The notes beneath the pieces were generated by a model, which worked only from the letters and a program-made list of their open reading frames with translations, made no database searches and was not told the DNA's origin. DNA of 64,000 nucleotides. It comes from a bacterium HR17 (lineage in GTDB: Bacteria > Armatimonadota > Fervidibacteria > Fervidibacterales > Fervidibacteraceae). The position numbers were made by a program, and so were the translations under genes. Numbering within the stretch: position 1 is the first letter of the stretch; every line of letters starts with the position of its first letter. Of the stretch, positions 9,266-17,778 are shown piece after piece. The DNA lies in contig BEHT01000006.1 in assembly GCA_002898575.1 (NCBI GenBank), forward strand, positions 28,903 through 92,902, read 5' to 3'.

Positions 9266-10390
9266 GTGTCGGAAGAGCAGAAAGGGCAGTTCATCAATGC
9301 GGTGAAAGCAGGCGAGGCGGACCAAGTTCGGACGCTGCTGCAAAGCAGTTCCTTCTTGCGCGACCACATTGACGCCCCTTGGTTTGACTTTGAGGCTCCC
9401 GCCATCGTTTACGCCGCCAGCCGCAGGAACCGAGCCGTGATTGAGGCGTTGTTAGAGCACGGTGCGGACATCAACGCCAAAAGCCAATGGTGGGCGGGCG
9501 GCTGCTCAGCACTGCACACGGTGTCAAGTCCCTTGTTTAGTTACGACCCTGAACTGGCAGCCTATCTCATACAGCACGGCGCGACGATAGACGCCCACGC
9601 CGCCGCTGGGTTAGGTATGCTTGACAAATTGGTAGAGTTGATCACTGCCGACCCTCACGCTGTCCACGCCTGCGGACCTGATGGCATGACACCGTTGCAT
9701 TTTGCTGCAACGCCTCAGGTCGCAGAATTGCTGCTGGCGTATGGCGCCGACATCAACGCTCGCGACAACGACCACAACGGCACACCAGCCCAATGGGCGG
9801 TCACTCACCGTCTTGATGTTTGCCGCTACCTGATTGAGCGTGGCGCAGAGGCAGACATTTTTCTCTTCTGCGCTGTGGGTGACAGAGAGCGGGTTCAATT
9901 GGCGCTGCAAGCCGACCCACACTTGGTCTACGCGCAAACTTCGGGTGACGCTCCTGGCGGTCATGTCTACACCTACACAATAGGCGTTCCGTCCACACCG
10001 CTCCATGTGGCGGCTGAGTTCAATCGGTGTGAGGTCGCTCGGCTGTTGCTGAAAGCGGGGAGCGATGTCGCTGCACGCGGCCCACACGGCGGGACGCCGT
10101 TGCATTTGGCGGCGTGGCACGGGCATATTGAGATGGTGGACTTGCTGCTGGATTACGACCCGCCGTTGGATTCGCCCTGCGAAGATTTCGGAAGCCCACC
10201 GTTGGGTTGGGCAGTGCATGGGTCAGCGCATTGTCGTGACCCCCATGCAAATCACACCGCCGTCGTTGAACGGCTGATTGCCGCCGGCGCCTCGGTGCAC
10301 ATCCCCGGCAACAAATGGGGTGAACCGTTGACGGCGATGGGCACGGAAACGATCGCCGCCCTTTTACGCCGGCACGGAGCGACGCCTTGA
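9266..10390 (+). CDS. Ankyrin-repeat protein
   Basis: 374 aa built almost entirely of ankyrin repeats; typical units read GADINARDNDHNGTPAQWAV, STPLHVAAEFNRCEVARLLL and GTPLHLAAWHGHIEMVDLLL. There is no signal peptide or membrane helix, so it is probably cytosolic and works in protein-protein contacts; the partner is unknown. Start GTG 9266 follows gggagg (9252-9257) with eight bases between them; it begins 27 bases after the tRNA-Val CCA, and read-through from the tRNA promoter is possible. Earlier in-frame starts lie inside the tRNA and are rejected. Confidence 0.85.
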   Translation: MSEEQKGQFINAVKAGEADQVRTLLQSSSFLRDHIDAPWFDFEAPAIVYAASRRNRAVIEALLEHGADINAKSQWWAGGCSALHTVSSPLFSYDPELAAYLIQHGATIDAHAAAGLGMLDKLVELITADPHAVHACGPDGMTPLHFAATPQVAELLLAYGADINARDNDHNGTPAQWAVTHRLDVCRYLIERGAEADIFLFCAVGDRERVQLALQADPHLVYAQTSGDAPGGHVYTYTIGVPSTPLHVAAEFNRCEVARLLLKAGSDVAARGPHGGTPLHLAAWHGHIEMVDLLLDYDPPLDSPCEDFGSPPLGWAVHGSAHCRDPHANHTAVVERLIAAGASVHIPGNKWGEPLTAMGTETIAALLRRHGATP

Positions 10391-10536
10391 CCCGTAGGTC
10401 ATATAGGTCATAAGCCCAACAGCCGACCCTATTCATCATCGGACGGGAAAGTCTCCTCTGCCCCACCTCCATCGCTTTGCCGCAGAAATCTCCATGCGGC
10501 GAGCGCCCAGTGAGTTGCGATAAACTGGTGAGCGGC

Positions 10537-11280
10537 ATGGGGATGAAATTGACGGTCATTGTGCCTGTTTACAACGAGCGCGTCACGGTGCTCACAGTGC
10601 TGGAAAAGGTCAAAGCGCTGCCTGTCAGCAAGGAGATCATCGTCGTGGACAACGCGTCCACCGACGGAACGCGGGAATTGTTGGCGGCGCTGGACGACCC
10701 CGAAGTGCGGGTCATTCTACAGGCGAAAAATTTGGGCAAAGGCGCATCAGTGAAGTTGGGCTTTGCGCTGGCAAAGGGCGAATGGGTCATCATCCAAGAC
10801 GCCGACTTGGAATATGACCCGCAAGACATTTTGCGTCTGCTGGAACACGCTGAACGCACAGGCAAGGTCGCCGTGTTCGGGTCGCGATTGCTGACGGGCA
10901 ACCCACAAGGTATGTGGGCGTTCTACTGGGGGCGGGTCGTGCTGAACCTGGTTTTTCGCACGCTGTTTGCTGCCCCCACAACTGATGTCGCAACTTGCTA
11001 CAAACTCCTTCGCGCCGATATCGCCAAGCAATTGCGGTTGCGGTGCAGCGGGTTTGACCTGGACTTTGAGTTGGCGGCGGCGTTGTGCCGCTTGGGTCAC
11101 GCCATCGCCGAAGTGCCCATCACTTATCGCCCCCGCACCATCGCTGAAGGCAAAAAAATTCGCCCGTTGGACGGGCTGAAAGCCATCGCCACGATGTTGC
11201 GTGTGCGCTCCACGCCGAGGCGGTTGCTTCATCGCCCTATCGCAATACCGACCTCGCCAGAAAAAGGCACACCCGTGTAA
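10537..11280 (+). CDS. Glycosyltransferase family 2 (dolichol-phosphate mannosyltransferase-like)
   Basis: 247 aa GT-A fold enzyme. Visible: N-terminal nucleotide-sugar site (VIVPVYNERVTVLTVLEKV), IVVDNASTDGT, the metal-binding QDADLEYDP and the acceptor-side GFDLDFELAAAL. It lacks membrane helices, so it resembles the soluble DPM1-type enzymes that load a sugar onto polyprenyl phosphate. Start choice is uncertain: ATG 10537 and ATG 10543 are both possible; the frame opens at 10477. It precedes the methionine enzyme gene by 46 bp. Confidence 0.85.
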   Translation: MGMKLTVIVPVYNERVTVLTVLEKVKALPVSKEIIVVDNASTDGTRELLAALDDPEVRVILQAKNLGKGASVKLGFALAKGEWVIIQDADLEYDPQDILRLLEHAERTGKVAVFGSRLLTGNPQGMWAFYWGRVVLNLVFRTLFAAPTTDVATCYKLLRADIAKQLRLRCSGFDLDFELAAALCRLGHAIAEVPITYRPRTIAEGKKIRPLDGLKAIATMLRVRSTPRRLLHRPIAIPTSPEKGTPV

Positions 11281-11326
11281 AGGTCGCACTACATTTGATC
11301 TGCGCTTCAAAGGGGGATGCATCGCA

Positions 11327-13210
11327 ATGCCAGCCGAGCGCGGGCGCCAACTGCTAGAACGGTTGCGCGAACAAATCGTCATCGGCGACGGCGCAATGGG
11401 CACGGAGTTGTGGCGGCGCGGTCTCCCGCAGGGGTTGTTGCCCGAACAAGCCAACTTGACCGCACCCGAACTTGTCAGGCGCATCCATTACGACTACTTG
11501 GCAGCAGGTGCACAAATCGCCACGACCAACACTTTTGGTGCCAACCCCTTGCGGTTGACGCCCTTGGGGTTGGACAAGAAATTGGACGACATTGTGGCGA
11601 CCGCCGTGCGGTTAGCCCGCGAAGCCGTCGCTGAAAGGCACGCTGACGCCTTCATCGCCGGCTCCGTCGGACCTGTCGGGCGGCTGAAGGACCCGTTGGA
11701 ATTGACCGATGACGACCTTGACAATGCCTATCGGGCTTTAATTCTTGCCCTCGCCGATGCGGGCGTGGATGTTTTGCTGTTAGAGACTTTCGTGGACCTG
11801 AGCGATTTGCGCCGCGCTGTCAAAATCGCCAAGCAGACAACCGATTTACCCGTCATCGCCCAATTGGCGGCATTGGACGAAGGCGGACGGGGCACCGAAG
11901 GGCGGGCGGCGTTGGCGGTCTTTGAGTTGGAGAAGTTGGGCATTGACGGCATCGGGACAAACTGCGGCGTTTCGCCGACCCGCAACTTGAGCGTCGTCCA
12001 AGCGTTGGCGCGCTTGACCGATTTGCCTATTACAGCGTTCCCTAACCTGGGTTACGCGCAATATGTGGACGGGCGCTTCGTCTATCTCGGTAACCCCGAC
12101 GAATTTGCGGGGCTGGGCGAAGAGTTGTGGCGGTTGGGCGCTAACCTCATCGGGGGTTGTTGCGGGACGACCCCTGAACATATCCGTTTGCTGGCAGAAC
12201 GCCTGAAAAGCAAAACGCCCCAACCCCGCATCACCCGCCGCATTGAAGTTAAGCCCGAAGAGCAGCCGAAACTCAAATCGCCCATGCCCAACTTTTTGAG
12301 CAAGGTCGGCAGTGAACCCGTTGTCATCGTGGAGTTGGACCCGCCACGCGGGTTGGATTACGAGCCGATTGTGGAGGGGGCGAAACTTTTGGCGCGAGCG
12401 GGTGTGGACGCCATCAGCATCGGCGACAACTCCCTTGCCTCCATTCGGCTGAGCAATTTAGTGATGGCGCTTTTGATTCAGCGCGAAACAGGGTTGCCGA
12501 CCATCTGCCACTTCGCCGGACGCGACCATAACTTGATCGGAGCGCAATCGTTGCTGATGGGCATGGCGGTGTTGGGCATCCCCGCTGTGCTAGCGGTGAC
12601 GGGTGACCCTGCCCGTTTGGCACCTGATGTCGGTGCCAGCAGCGTCTACGACCTGAACAGCTTTCAAATCATTGAGTTGCTGAGCAAACTCAACCGAGGG
12701 GTCAATTGGGTAGACGCGCCTATCGGCAAGCGGACAGATTTTCTTATCGGTGCGGGGTTCAACCCCAATGTGCCCAACTTGGCGGCGGAAGTCAAGCGGC
12801 TCAAACGCAAAGTAGAAAAAGGTGCGCAATTTGCCTTGACGCAAGCGGTGTTTGACCCCGACCGCATCAAAGCGTGCGGGCAAGTCATGCAAGAAGTCGG
12901 CATCCCCATTTTCGTCGGCATCGGAATCCTCATCAGCGCCCGCAACGCTGCGTTTTGGAAAACCGTGCCCGGCGTGCGGATGCCTGACACCCTCTTGCAG
13001 CGAATGGAAAAGGCTCCGAAGGACAAGCAACTCACGGAAGGCATTGCCATCGCCCAAGAGTTGATTGAAATTGCCTTGCGCCATTGCCCTGGCGTTTTCC
13101 TTGTCCCACCGTTTTCCCGCGCCGAATACGCCTTGCCGTTGGTGGAGTTCGTCCGCAATGGCGGAGAAATTGCTTGGCTTAGCCACCAAGCGGTAAGTGA
13201 GGGGAACTGA
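11327..13210 (+). CDS. Homocysteine S-methyltransferase / methylenetetrahydrofolate reductase fusion
   Basis: 627 aa bifunctional enzyme. Residues 1-300 form the homocysteine methyltransferase barrel with its zinc site: Cys213 in GTNCGV and Cys278/Cys279 in GGCCGTTPEHI. Residues from about 315 form the FAD-dependent reductase that turns 5,10-methylene-THF into 5-methyl-THF (GDNSLASIRLSNL, LAVTGDPA, TQAVFDPDRI). Together they would make methyl-THF and pass the methyl group toward methionine, as in the known YitJ-type fusions. ATG 11327 follows an aggggga-like ribosome site at 11311; the upstream part of the open frame lies over the glycosyltransferase gene and is rejected. Confidence 0.93.
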   Translation: MPAERGRQLLERLREQIVIGDGAMGTELWRRGLPQGLLPEQANLTAPELVRRIHYDYLAAGAQIATTNTFGANPLRLTPLGLDKKLDDIVATAVRLAREAVAERHADAFIAGSVGPVGRLKDPLELTDDDLDNAYRALILALADAGVDVLLLETFVDLSDLRRAVKIAKQTTDLPVIAQLAALDEGGRGTEGRAALAVFELEKLGIDGIGTNCGVSPTRNLSVVQALARLTDLPITAFPNLGYAQYVDGRFVYLGNPDEFAGLGEELWRLGANLIGGCCGTTPEHIRLLAERLKSKTPQPRITRRIEVKPEEQPKLKSPMPNFLSKVGSEPVVIVELDPPRGLDYEPIVEGAKLLARAGVDAISIGDNSLASIRLSNLVMALLIQRETGLPTICHFAGRDHNLIGAQSLLMGMAVLGIPAVLAVTGDPARLAPDVGASSVYDLNSFQIIELLSKLNRGVNWVDAPIGKRTDFLIGAGFNPNVPNLAAEVKRLKRKVEKGAQFALTQAVFDPDRIKACGQVMQEVGIPIFVGIGILISARNAAFWKTVPGVRMPDTLLQRMEKAPKDKQLTEGIAIAQELIEIALRHCPGVFLVPPFSRAEYALPLVEFVRNGGEIAWLSHQAVSEGN

Positions 13211-13233
13211 GTCTGAAAAATGAGGTGATAGCG

Positions 13234-13746
13234 ATGCGTTTGGCACCGGAGCAATGCAAGCGCGAAGCGTTACGCTACTTGCCACAGCGGTTTGGCGTCC
13301 CAATAGAGGTGCTGGACCGCTTCCACTACTTGTGGAGCGGTGGTGCTATCTGGCTGACGACCGTGCCGTTGGAACTGATTCCGCAGCACCGTGCGGTGCT
13401 ACGGGTCGGGTTGCGGGCGTTGCGCAAGGTGCCCAACGGTTGGAAACCGACGACCCCGCTATTGCAACTCCTTGACAGCCACATCGTGCGCCACCGTATC
13501 GCCTTGACAGAAGAGCAATGGCGCCAACTGCTAGCGGGGCAACCGATAGATTGCGTGCGGGAACAGTTGCCCACTGAGGGCTGGTCACCGGGCTATGTGG
13601 CGTTGGCGCTGGGTGGGATCGTGGTAGGCTGCGGTTACTTCAACGGACGGCTCTTGGCGCATCAACTGTCCAAAGTCCGCGCTACTGAACTGGCGGAAGC
13701 CTTTGGGTTGACATCGGTGGCGGAAGGCGCAGAAGATGACGAGTGA
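13234..13746 (+). CDS. PUA-like / DUF7122-type RNA-binding domain protein
   Basis: 170 aa. By memory of family patterns it resembles the stand-alone or C-terminal domain found with NOL1/NOP2/Sun rRNA methyltransferases (FGVPIEVLDRFHYL, VPNGWKPTTPLLQLL, GVVxGCGYFNGRLLAHQLSK-like end), but the methyltransferase itself is absent. If right, it binds RNA. ATG 13234 is chosen because gaggtg sits at 13222-13227; the GTG at 13225 is inside that site. It follows the methionine enzyme by 23 bp and may share its transcript. Confidence 0.6.
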   Translation: MRLAPEQCKREALRYLPQRFGVPIEVLDRFHYLWSGGAIWLTTVPLELIPQHRAVLRVGLRALRKVPNGWKPTTPLLQLLDSHIVRHRIALTEEQWRQLLAGQPIDCVREQLPTEGWSPGYVALALGGIVVGCGYFNGRLLAHQLSKVRATELAEAFGLTSVAEGAEDDE

Positions 13747-13749
13747 CCG

Positions 13750-14748
13750 TTAGCGCCGGCGCAAGGCGTCGGCGACCGCTGTTTGCACAGCCTCAAAGTG
13801 GTCCGTGCCGTCGGCGATCAATTGCCGGGCGATCCACCGCACTGTCTGCCTCCCTTCGTCGGTCAGATATTCAACGGGCGATTTGCCGTCCACACGGGCG
13901 AGCATCAATGCCGCCAATGTCCGAACGGCATCGCGTTCGCGGTCTGTTCGGTCGGGCAACCCGACCTCGCTCCAGTAAACGCTCCACAACCGCACCGCTT
14001 CGTTCAAATGCTTCAGTGACCGCAGGTGGATGGCTTTGAGGAGCAGGTGGTTGGTGCAAAAGGCGATGTCAAAAGCGGGGTTGCCGTAATGCGCCACCTC
14101 GCAGTCCAACACCCAAAGGCGTCCGTCGGGCAATAGCAGCAAGTTTTTGGGGCTATAGTCGCCGTGAACGAGGCAGCGGCGCACTGTCAACAGTGGCGCC
14201 GTCGCCGCTTCAATGGGCGCTTTCAAGTCAGGGTGGCGTTGAGCGATCGTCACGAAGTAGGGGTCAATCCGCAACTCCACAAAGTTGCTCAAGTCACCAA
14301 AATCGCGCTGCACCTGCGGACGGTCGCAGGTCGCCCAATGCAAGCGGGCTAAGGTGTGAGCGACGCGTTCGGTCACCGTCGGGTCAACGATGCCGCTTAG
14401 CAAGTCCTGCTTCCAGGTTCGGCTACCGTTGGGAGCGCATTCCAAAGCGCAAGCGAAATGGTCGCGGTCTTCCCAAAGTACTTGTGGGGCGACATCGGTG
14501 CCGACAAATTGCCGCAGCGCCCGCAAGCACGCCGCTTCACGGAGAATGCGCGATCGGTCCGCCACCCATTCGTCTTGCACCCGTAGTTGCCCCAACGCCT
14601 GCTTGACGACAAACGCCTCATCGCCTACCTGCACCTTGACGACCAAATTGGAGACACCACCGCCTAAGACGGTCAGACGCACCGCAGCGTCGGTGGGGGG
14701 CAACCGACGCCGCACCAATTGCTCAACGGCTTGCAAGTCCGCGTCCAT
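13750..14748 (-). CDS. Aminoglycoside phosphotransferase-fold kinase
   Basis: 332 aa, APH/choline kinase superfamily. Catalytic loop HGDYSPKN at residues 195-202 and metal-binding Asp215 in VLDCEVAHYGNPAFD are intact; the N-lobe has GGVSNLVVKV and the ATP lysine in FVVKQAL. The natural substrate is likely a small alcohol or sugar, not necessarily an antibiotic. It lies 21 bp downstream of the large glycosidase on the same strand, so a role in phosphorylating a released sugar or related metabolite is plausible. Its 3' end almost touches the convergent PUA-like gene (3-bp gap). Confidence 0.82.
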   Translation of the reverse strand: MDADLQAVEQLVRRRLPPTDAAVRLTVLGGGVSNLVVKVQVGDEAFVVKQALGQLRVQDEWVADRSRILREAACLRALRQFVGTDVAPQVLWEDRDHFACALECAPNGSRTWKQDLLSGIVDPTVTERVAHTLARLHWATCDRPQVQRDFGDLSNFVELRIDPYFVTIAQRHPDLKAPIEAATAPLLTVRRCLVHGDYSPKNLLLLPDGRLWVLDCEVAHYGNPAFDIAFCTNHLLLKAIHLRSLKHLNEAVRLWSVYWSEVGLPDRTDRERDAVRTLAALMLARVDGKSPVEYLTDEGRQTVRWIARQLIADGTDHFEAVQTAVADALRRR

Positions 14749-14769
14749 TTGCGTTCACCCCGCACCCCA

Positions 14770-17673
14770 TCAGTTTGCAGCGCCCCGCACAGCATTCAAC
14801 CGTCGGCGCCCTAAATAGCGCCTGAAGGCTTCCTGAACGAGGCTCTCTTCAAGGCTGCTATCCCTTCGCACCCTGACAATCCCGCGATTGCTGTAGTAAT
14901 GAAAGTGCCAACCGAAGCGGTCAAAAATTCGGAAGTGGTCAAGCAGCATCGTAACGGCGCAACGGTTGGCGTAAATGTCTTCCTTCGTTTGCTCAAATCC
15001 TCCAAACTCGCCTAAATGGATAGGAGCACGATGGTCAATGCTGAACTTGAAAGCGGGCAGCCAACGCTCCAGCAAGGTGCGAATGTCAACTTTCTCGTTG
15101 GGATAACGAGGCATGAGCCGATACTCGTAATCGTGGAAACTGTAAACTGTCAATGGGTCACCTGTCGGCTCAAGGTTTGCAAACGCCGCTTCAGGGTAAG
15201 GTTGAGCGCTCGGTCCCCAAGGGGCGATGACTTCAGCGTAAATCAAATGGGTTTTGTCAAACTCCCGTATTGCTTGAGTGATGCGTTTGAGCAAGGCGTT
15301 GTAGGCGGCGGGTTCACGAGTCTCAGGTTCGTTGAGCAAATCGTAGGCAACTGTGTCGGGTGGCAGGTCTTTACACATTTTCGCCAGCGTTCGGTAATGC
15401 TCCACGACATCGGGCAGCCACTTCTCGTCCACATTGAAAACATGCTGCAATCCACGCTCAACACACCAACGAACAAGTTGCATCGCTGCATCGTCCGAAC
15501 GGTTATGTTGCGGTCGGAAACTGTTTGCGCCCGTGCGTTTGATGAGTTCAAGTTCTGTCAAGTTGCCCGGAACGCCGATGTCCGTCGGTCCGAAACAGAA
15601 GGCTGTGAAACCTCCAAAGCGATTGAACAGGTGGATTGGCACTTGGTAGACGATGACATCGCTTCCGACGACAGCGATGTGGTCTCCCCAAATCCCCCAT
15701 GAACCGAGCACTTCCGCGTCGCTCACAACTTGCAATTTGGGGTAACCTCGCAGCAAACCGTAACTCGCTAACGGAGGCAGCGGGGCTAACTTGATCGGCT
15801 CTGTTCCCCAATCGTCATGCAAGTCAAGGTAGTTATAAGCGTTGGCGACGATCAATGTCTCGGCATCGCTCGGATTTCGCACGAAGGCTTCGCTGAAGGT
15901 TACGGGATAGCAAAGCAACGCCCGCGACCACAAACGGCATTGATGGATGTAAGGTGCTGCTTCGTTTTCCTTCAACGGTGTCTGTGTCAAGACTTGAGCC
16001 ATGCGCAGAAAGCCACGCCATTCCTTGAAAGGTTTCAGCACAAAAAGTTGAGCGTTCGGTTTTTCAAAGAGGACAGTGATTGCCGTTGTGCCCTTTTCAC
16101 TCTGTCGGAACACAACTTTTGTTGGCGCTTGCAGGAAAATGAGTTGAACAGGTAACCCACCACCGCGAGCCATGTCGCAAACGATCAACATCCAGTTTTC
16201 GCTCATGCGACCGTGTTGAGTTCTGTCGTAAACTGTGCCGTCGTGTTGCGGTCGCAGACTCTGCACTCTGCCATCAAGCACAACCCAGACACCGATGGGG
16301 GTCAGATCAGGCGGTTTTCGGTAAACCCGGATTGGCTTCAAATTTTCCCAACCTTCCAAAGTGAATTCTTTGCCCTTGACAGTTACGAGCGCTGCTGGTG
16401 AGAGGGGGCTGGCGAAAACTGTTGCAGGTGTTGAAATTCGCAATCCCCATCGGTTAATGTCGTTGTCCAACAAAACCGTCGTGTCAAACCACCCGAATTT
16501 GTTTTCCAAGCCTGTATTGAGGTCGTTGATGATGAGCGCTTTCGCAACATCAGGATGGCGCAAAGCCAAAAGCCTCTGCCTCACCTCTCGCAGCAATTCA
16601 AGTGCAGAAGCCAACTCCTTCCCTGATTTCGGCTCTGGCAGTTGCAAGAGTTTTTCCGCTTTGTGCAGCAAAGGTGCGATGGCGCTAAGTTCGCGCTCGC
16701 ATTTTTGTGCTTTTTCGGGTTGGCGCAACGCTCGCCACAACTTGACATGATTGGCGAGGTTGGTCACTTCGTCGCTTGCCCAAACGAAAAGCGAAAGGGC
16801 TTCAGTTGACAGAACGATTTGCTCATTGCCTTCATCCGTTGCCATCATTTGCAGCAACTTTTCAGCGCTTTCCCGCACCCATTCTGGTAGCCGTCCCGAA
16901 CCTGCCCAACCGAAGGCTTCGTCGTCCACGATGACGATGCCTTTATCGCGCAATAAAGTTAGTCGCCACCGAGCATCATCCAATTGCCGATGCAGCCGAT
17001 TCTTTCGCTCCTCTGAGACGAACTCACGCAATTCAGCGACAAGTTGTGGTTTGGGTGTTTCCGTTGCGCCATTGACGATGCGGATGGGAAACCATTTGCT
17101 GTCATCAAAATCGGGGAGCATGCAAGGTTCAAACTCAAGAACTGTCAATGGCGGGAACTTTTGGGCGCGCCATCGGTTCGGTTCGCTGCCAAAAGTTTGG
17201 ACTGCGCCATCACGATAAACCAAAACGCCTTCCATCCGAAAACCGTCGGCAGGCGCACTGAGCACAAGGGCAACCGGGCGCGATGCAAGTTTATCGGGCA
17301 AGGCAGGGATCAAATGGGGTGTTAAGTCGGTGAGCAATGTCACTTCAGCATCGGGGTGCTCCTTTGGGGCTTCCGCTTTGGCAATCAGTTTGCCGAAAGG
17401 GTCAAGGGCAGAAAAGCGGTCAAACCGTGTCACAAACAGATAAGCGTAGCGGCGGGTTTGAACGCGCACCGCCGCAAAGTCCAACGGCTTGACGGGTCGT
17501 TGAAGGACGGTGCGGTAAAGGACGGGCGCGGTGGGAAACTCGCGGGTGCGCCAAAACAGTGAAGCAGGTTCAAACTGCGGTTCACGCCCCTGCCAATCGG
17601 GCGCGATGAAAGGCGCTGCGATAGCCCGTTGCACCAGTGCGAGGCAGAAGAGTAACGCGTGGCTGTAGCGCAT
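14770..17673 (-). CDS. Large secreted glycoside hydrolase (GH5/cellulase-like C-terminal domain)
   Basis: 967 aa. A signal peptide covers about residues 1-20 (cleavage after RAIAA). About 600 residues of unrecognised, helix- and beta-rich sequence follow. The C-terminal third looks like a clan-A (beta/alpha)8 barrel: GANSFRPQHNRSDD, the acid/base glutamate in YDLLNEPETREP, SFHDYEYRLMP and the nucleophile glutamate in HLGEFGGFEQ. The barrel assignment is from motifs; the substrate is unknown. ATG 17673 follows ggggtgg and is preferred over the longer frame from 17736, which would overlap the divergent kinase promoter. Confidence 0.8.
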   Translation of the reverse strand: MRYSHALLFCLALVQRAIAAPFIAPDWQGREPQFEPASLFWRTREFPTAPVLYRTVLQRPVKPLDFAAVRVQTRRYAYLFVTRFDRFSALDPFGKLIAKAEAPKEHPDAEVTLLTDLTPHLIPALPDKLASRPVALVLSAPADGFRMEGVLVYRDGAVQTFGSEPNRWRAQKFPPLTVLEFEPCMLPDFDDSKWFPIRIVNGATETPKPQLVAELREFVSEERKNRLHRQLDDARWRLTLLRDKGIVIVDDEAFGWAGSGRLPEWVRESAEKLLQMMATDEGNEQIVLSTEALSLFVWASDEVTNLANHVKLWRALRQPEKAQKCERELSAIAPLLHKAEKLLQLPEPKSGKELASALELLREVRQRLLALRHPDVAKALIINDLNTGLENKFGWFDTTVLLDNDINRWGLRISTPATVFASPLSPAALVTVKGKEFTLEGWENLKPIRVYRKPPDLTPIGVWVVLDGRVQSLRPQHDGTVYDRTQHGRMSENWMLIVCDMARGGGLPVQLIFLQAPTKVVFRQSEKGTTAITVLFEKPNAQLFVLKPFKEWRGFLRMAQVLTQTPLKENEAAPYIHQCRLWSRALLCYPVTFSEAFVRNPSDAETLIVANAYNYLDLHDDWGTEPIKLAPLPPLASYGLLRGYPKLQVVSDAEVLGSWGIWGDHIAVVGSDVIVYQVPIHLFNRFGGFTAFCFGPTDIGVPGNLTELELIKRTGANSFRPQHNRSDDAAMQLVRWCVERGLQHVFNVDEKWLPDVVEHYRTLAKMCKDLPPDTVAYDLLNEPETREPAAYNALLKRITQAIREFDKTHLIYAEVIAPWGPSAQPYPEAAFANLEPTGDPLTVYSFHDYEYRLMPRYPNEKVDIRTLLERWLPAFKFSIDHRAPIHLGEFGGFEQTKEDIYANRCAVTMLLDHFRIFDRFGWHFHYYSNRGIVRVRRDSSLEESLVQEAFRRYLGRRRLNAVRGAAN

Positions 17674-17778
17674 TGTGATACCACCCCAATAATTTTTCCG
17701 CTGAGTGTCACGGCACTCCGATGGACGGCGATGCATTCATCGTTTTCAGGTGCCACAAATTTTTGCGGTGACGCAAGG

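Noticed and set aside
11281..11326. SAM or cobalamin riboswitch before the methionine enzyme
   Set aside because: Only 46 bp separate it from the glycosyltransferase gene, too short for either riboswitch, and no matching helices are seen.
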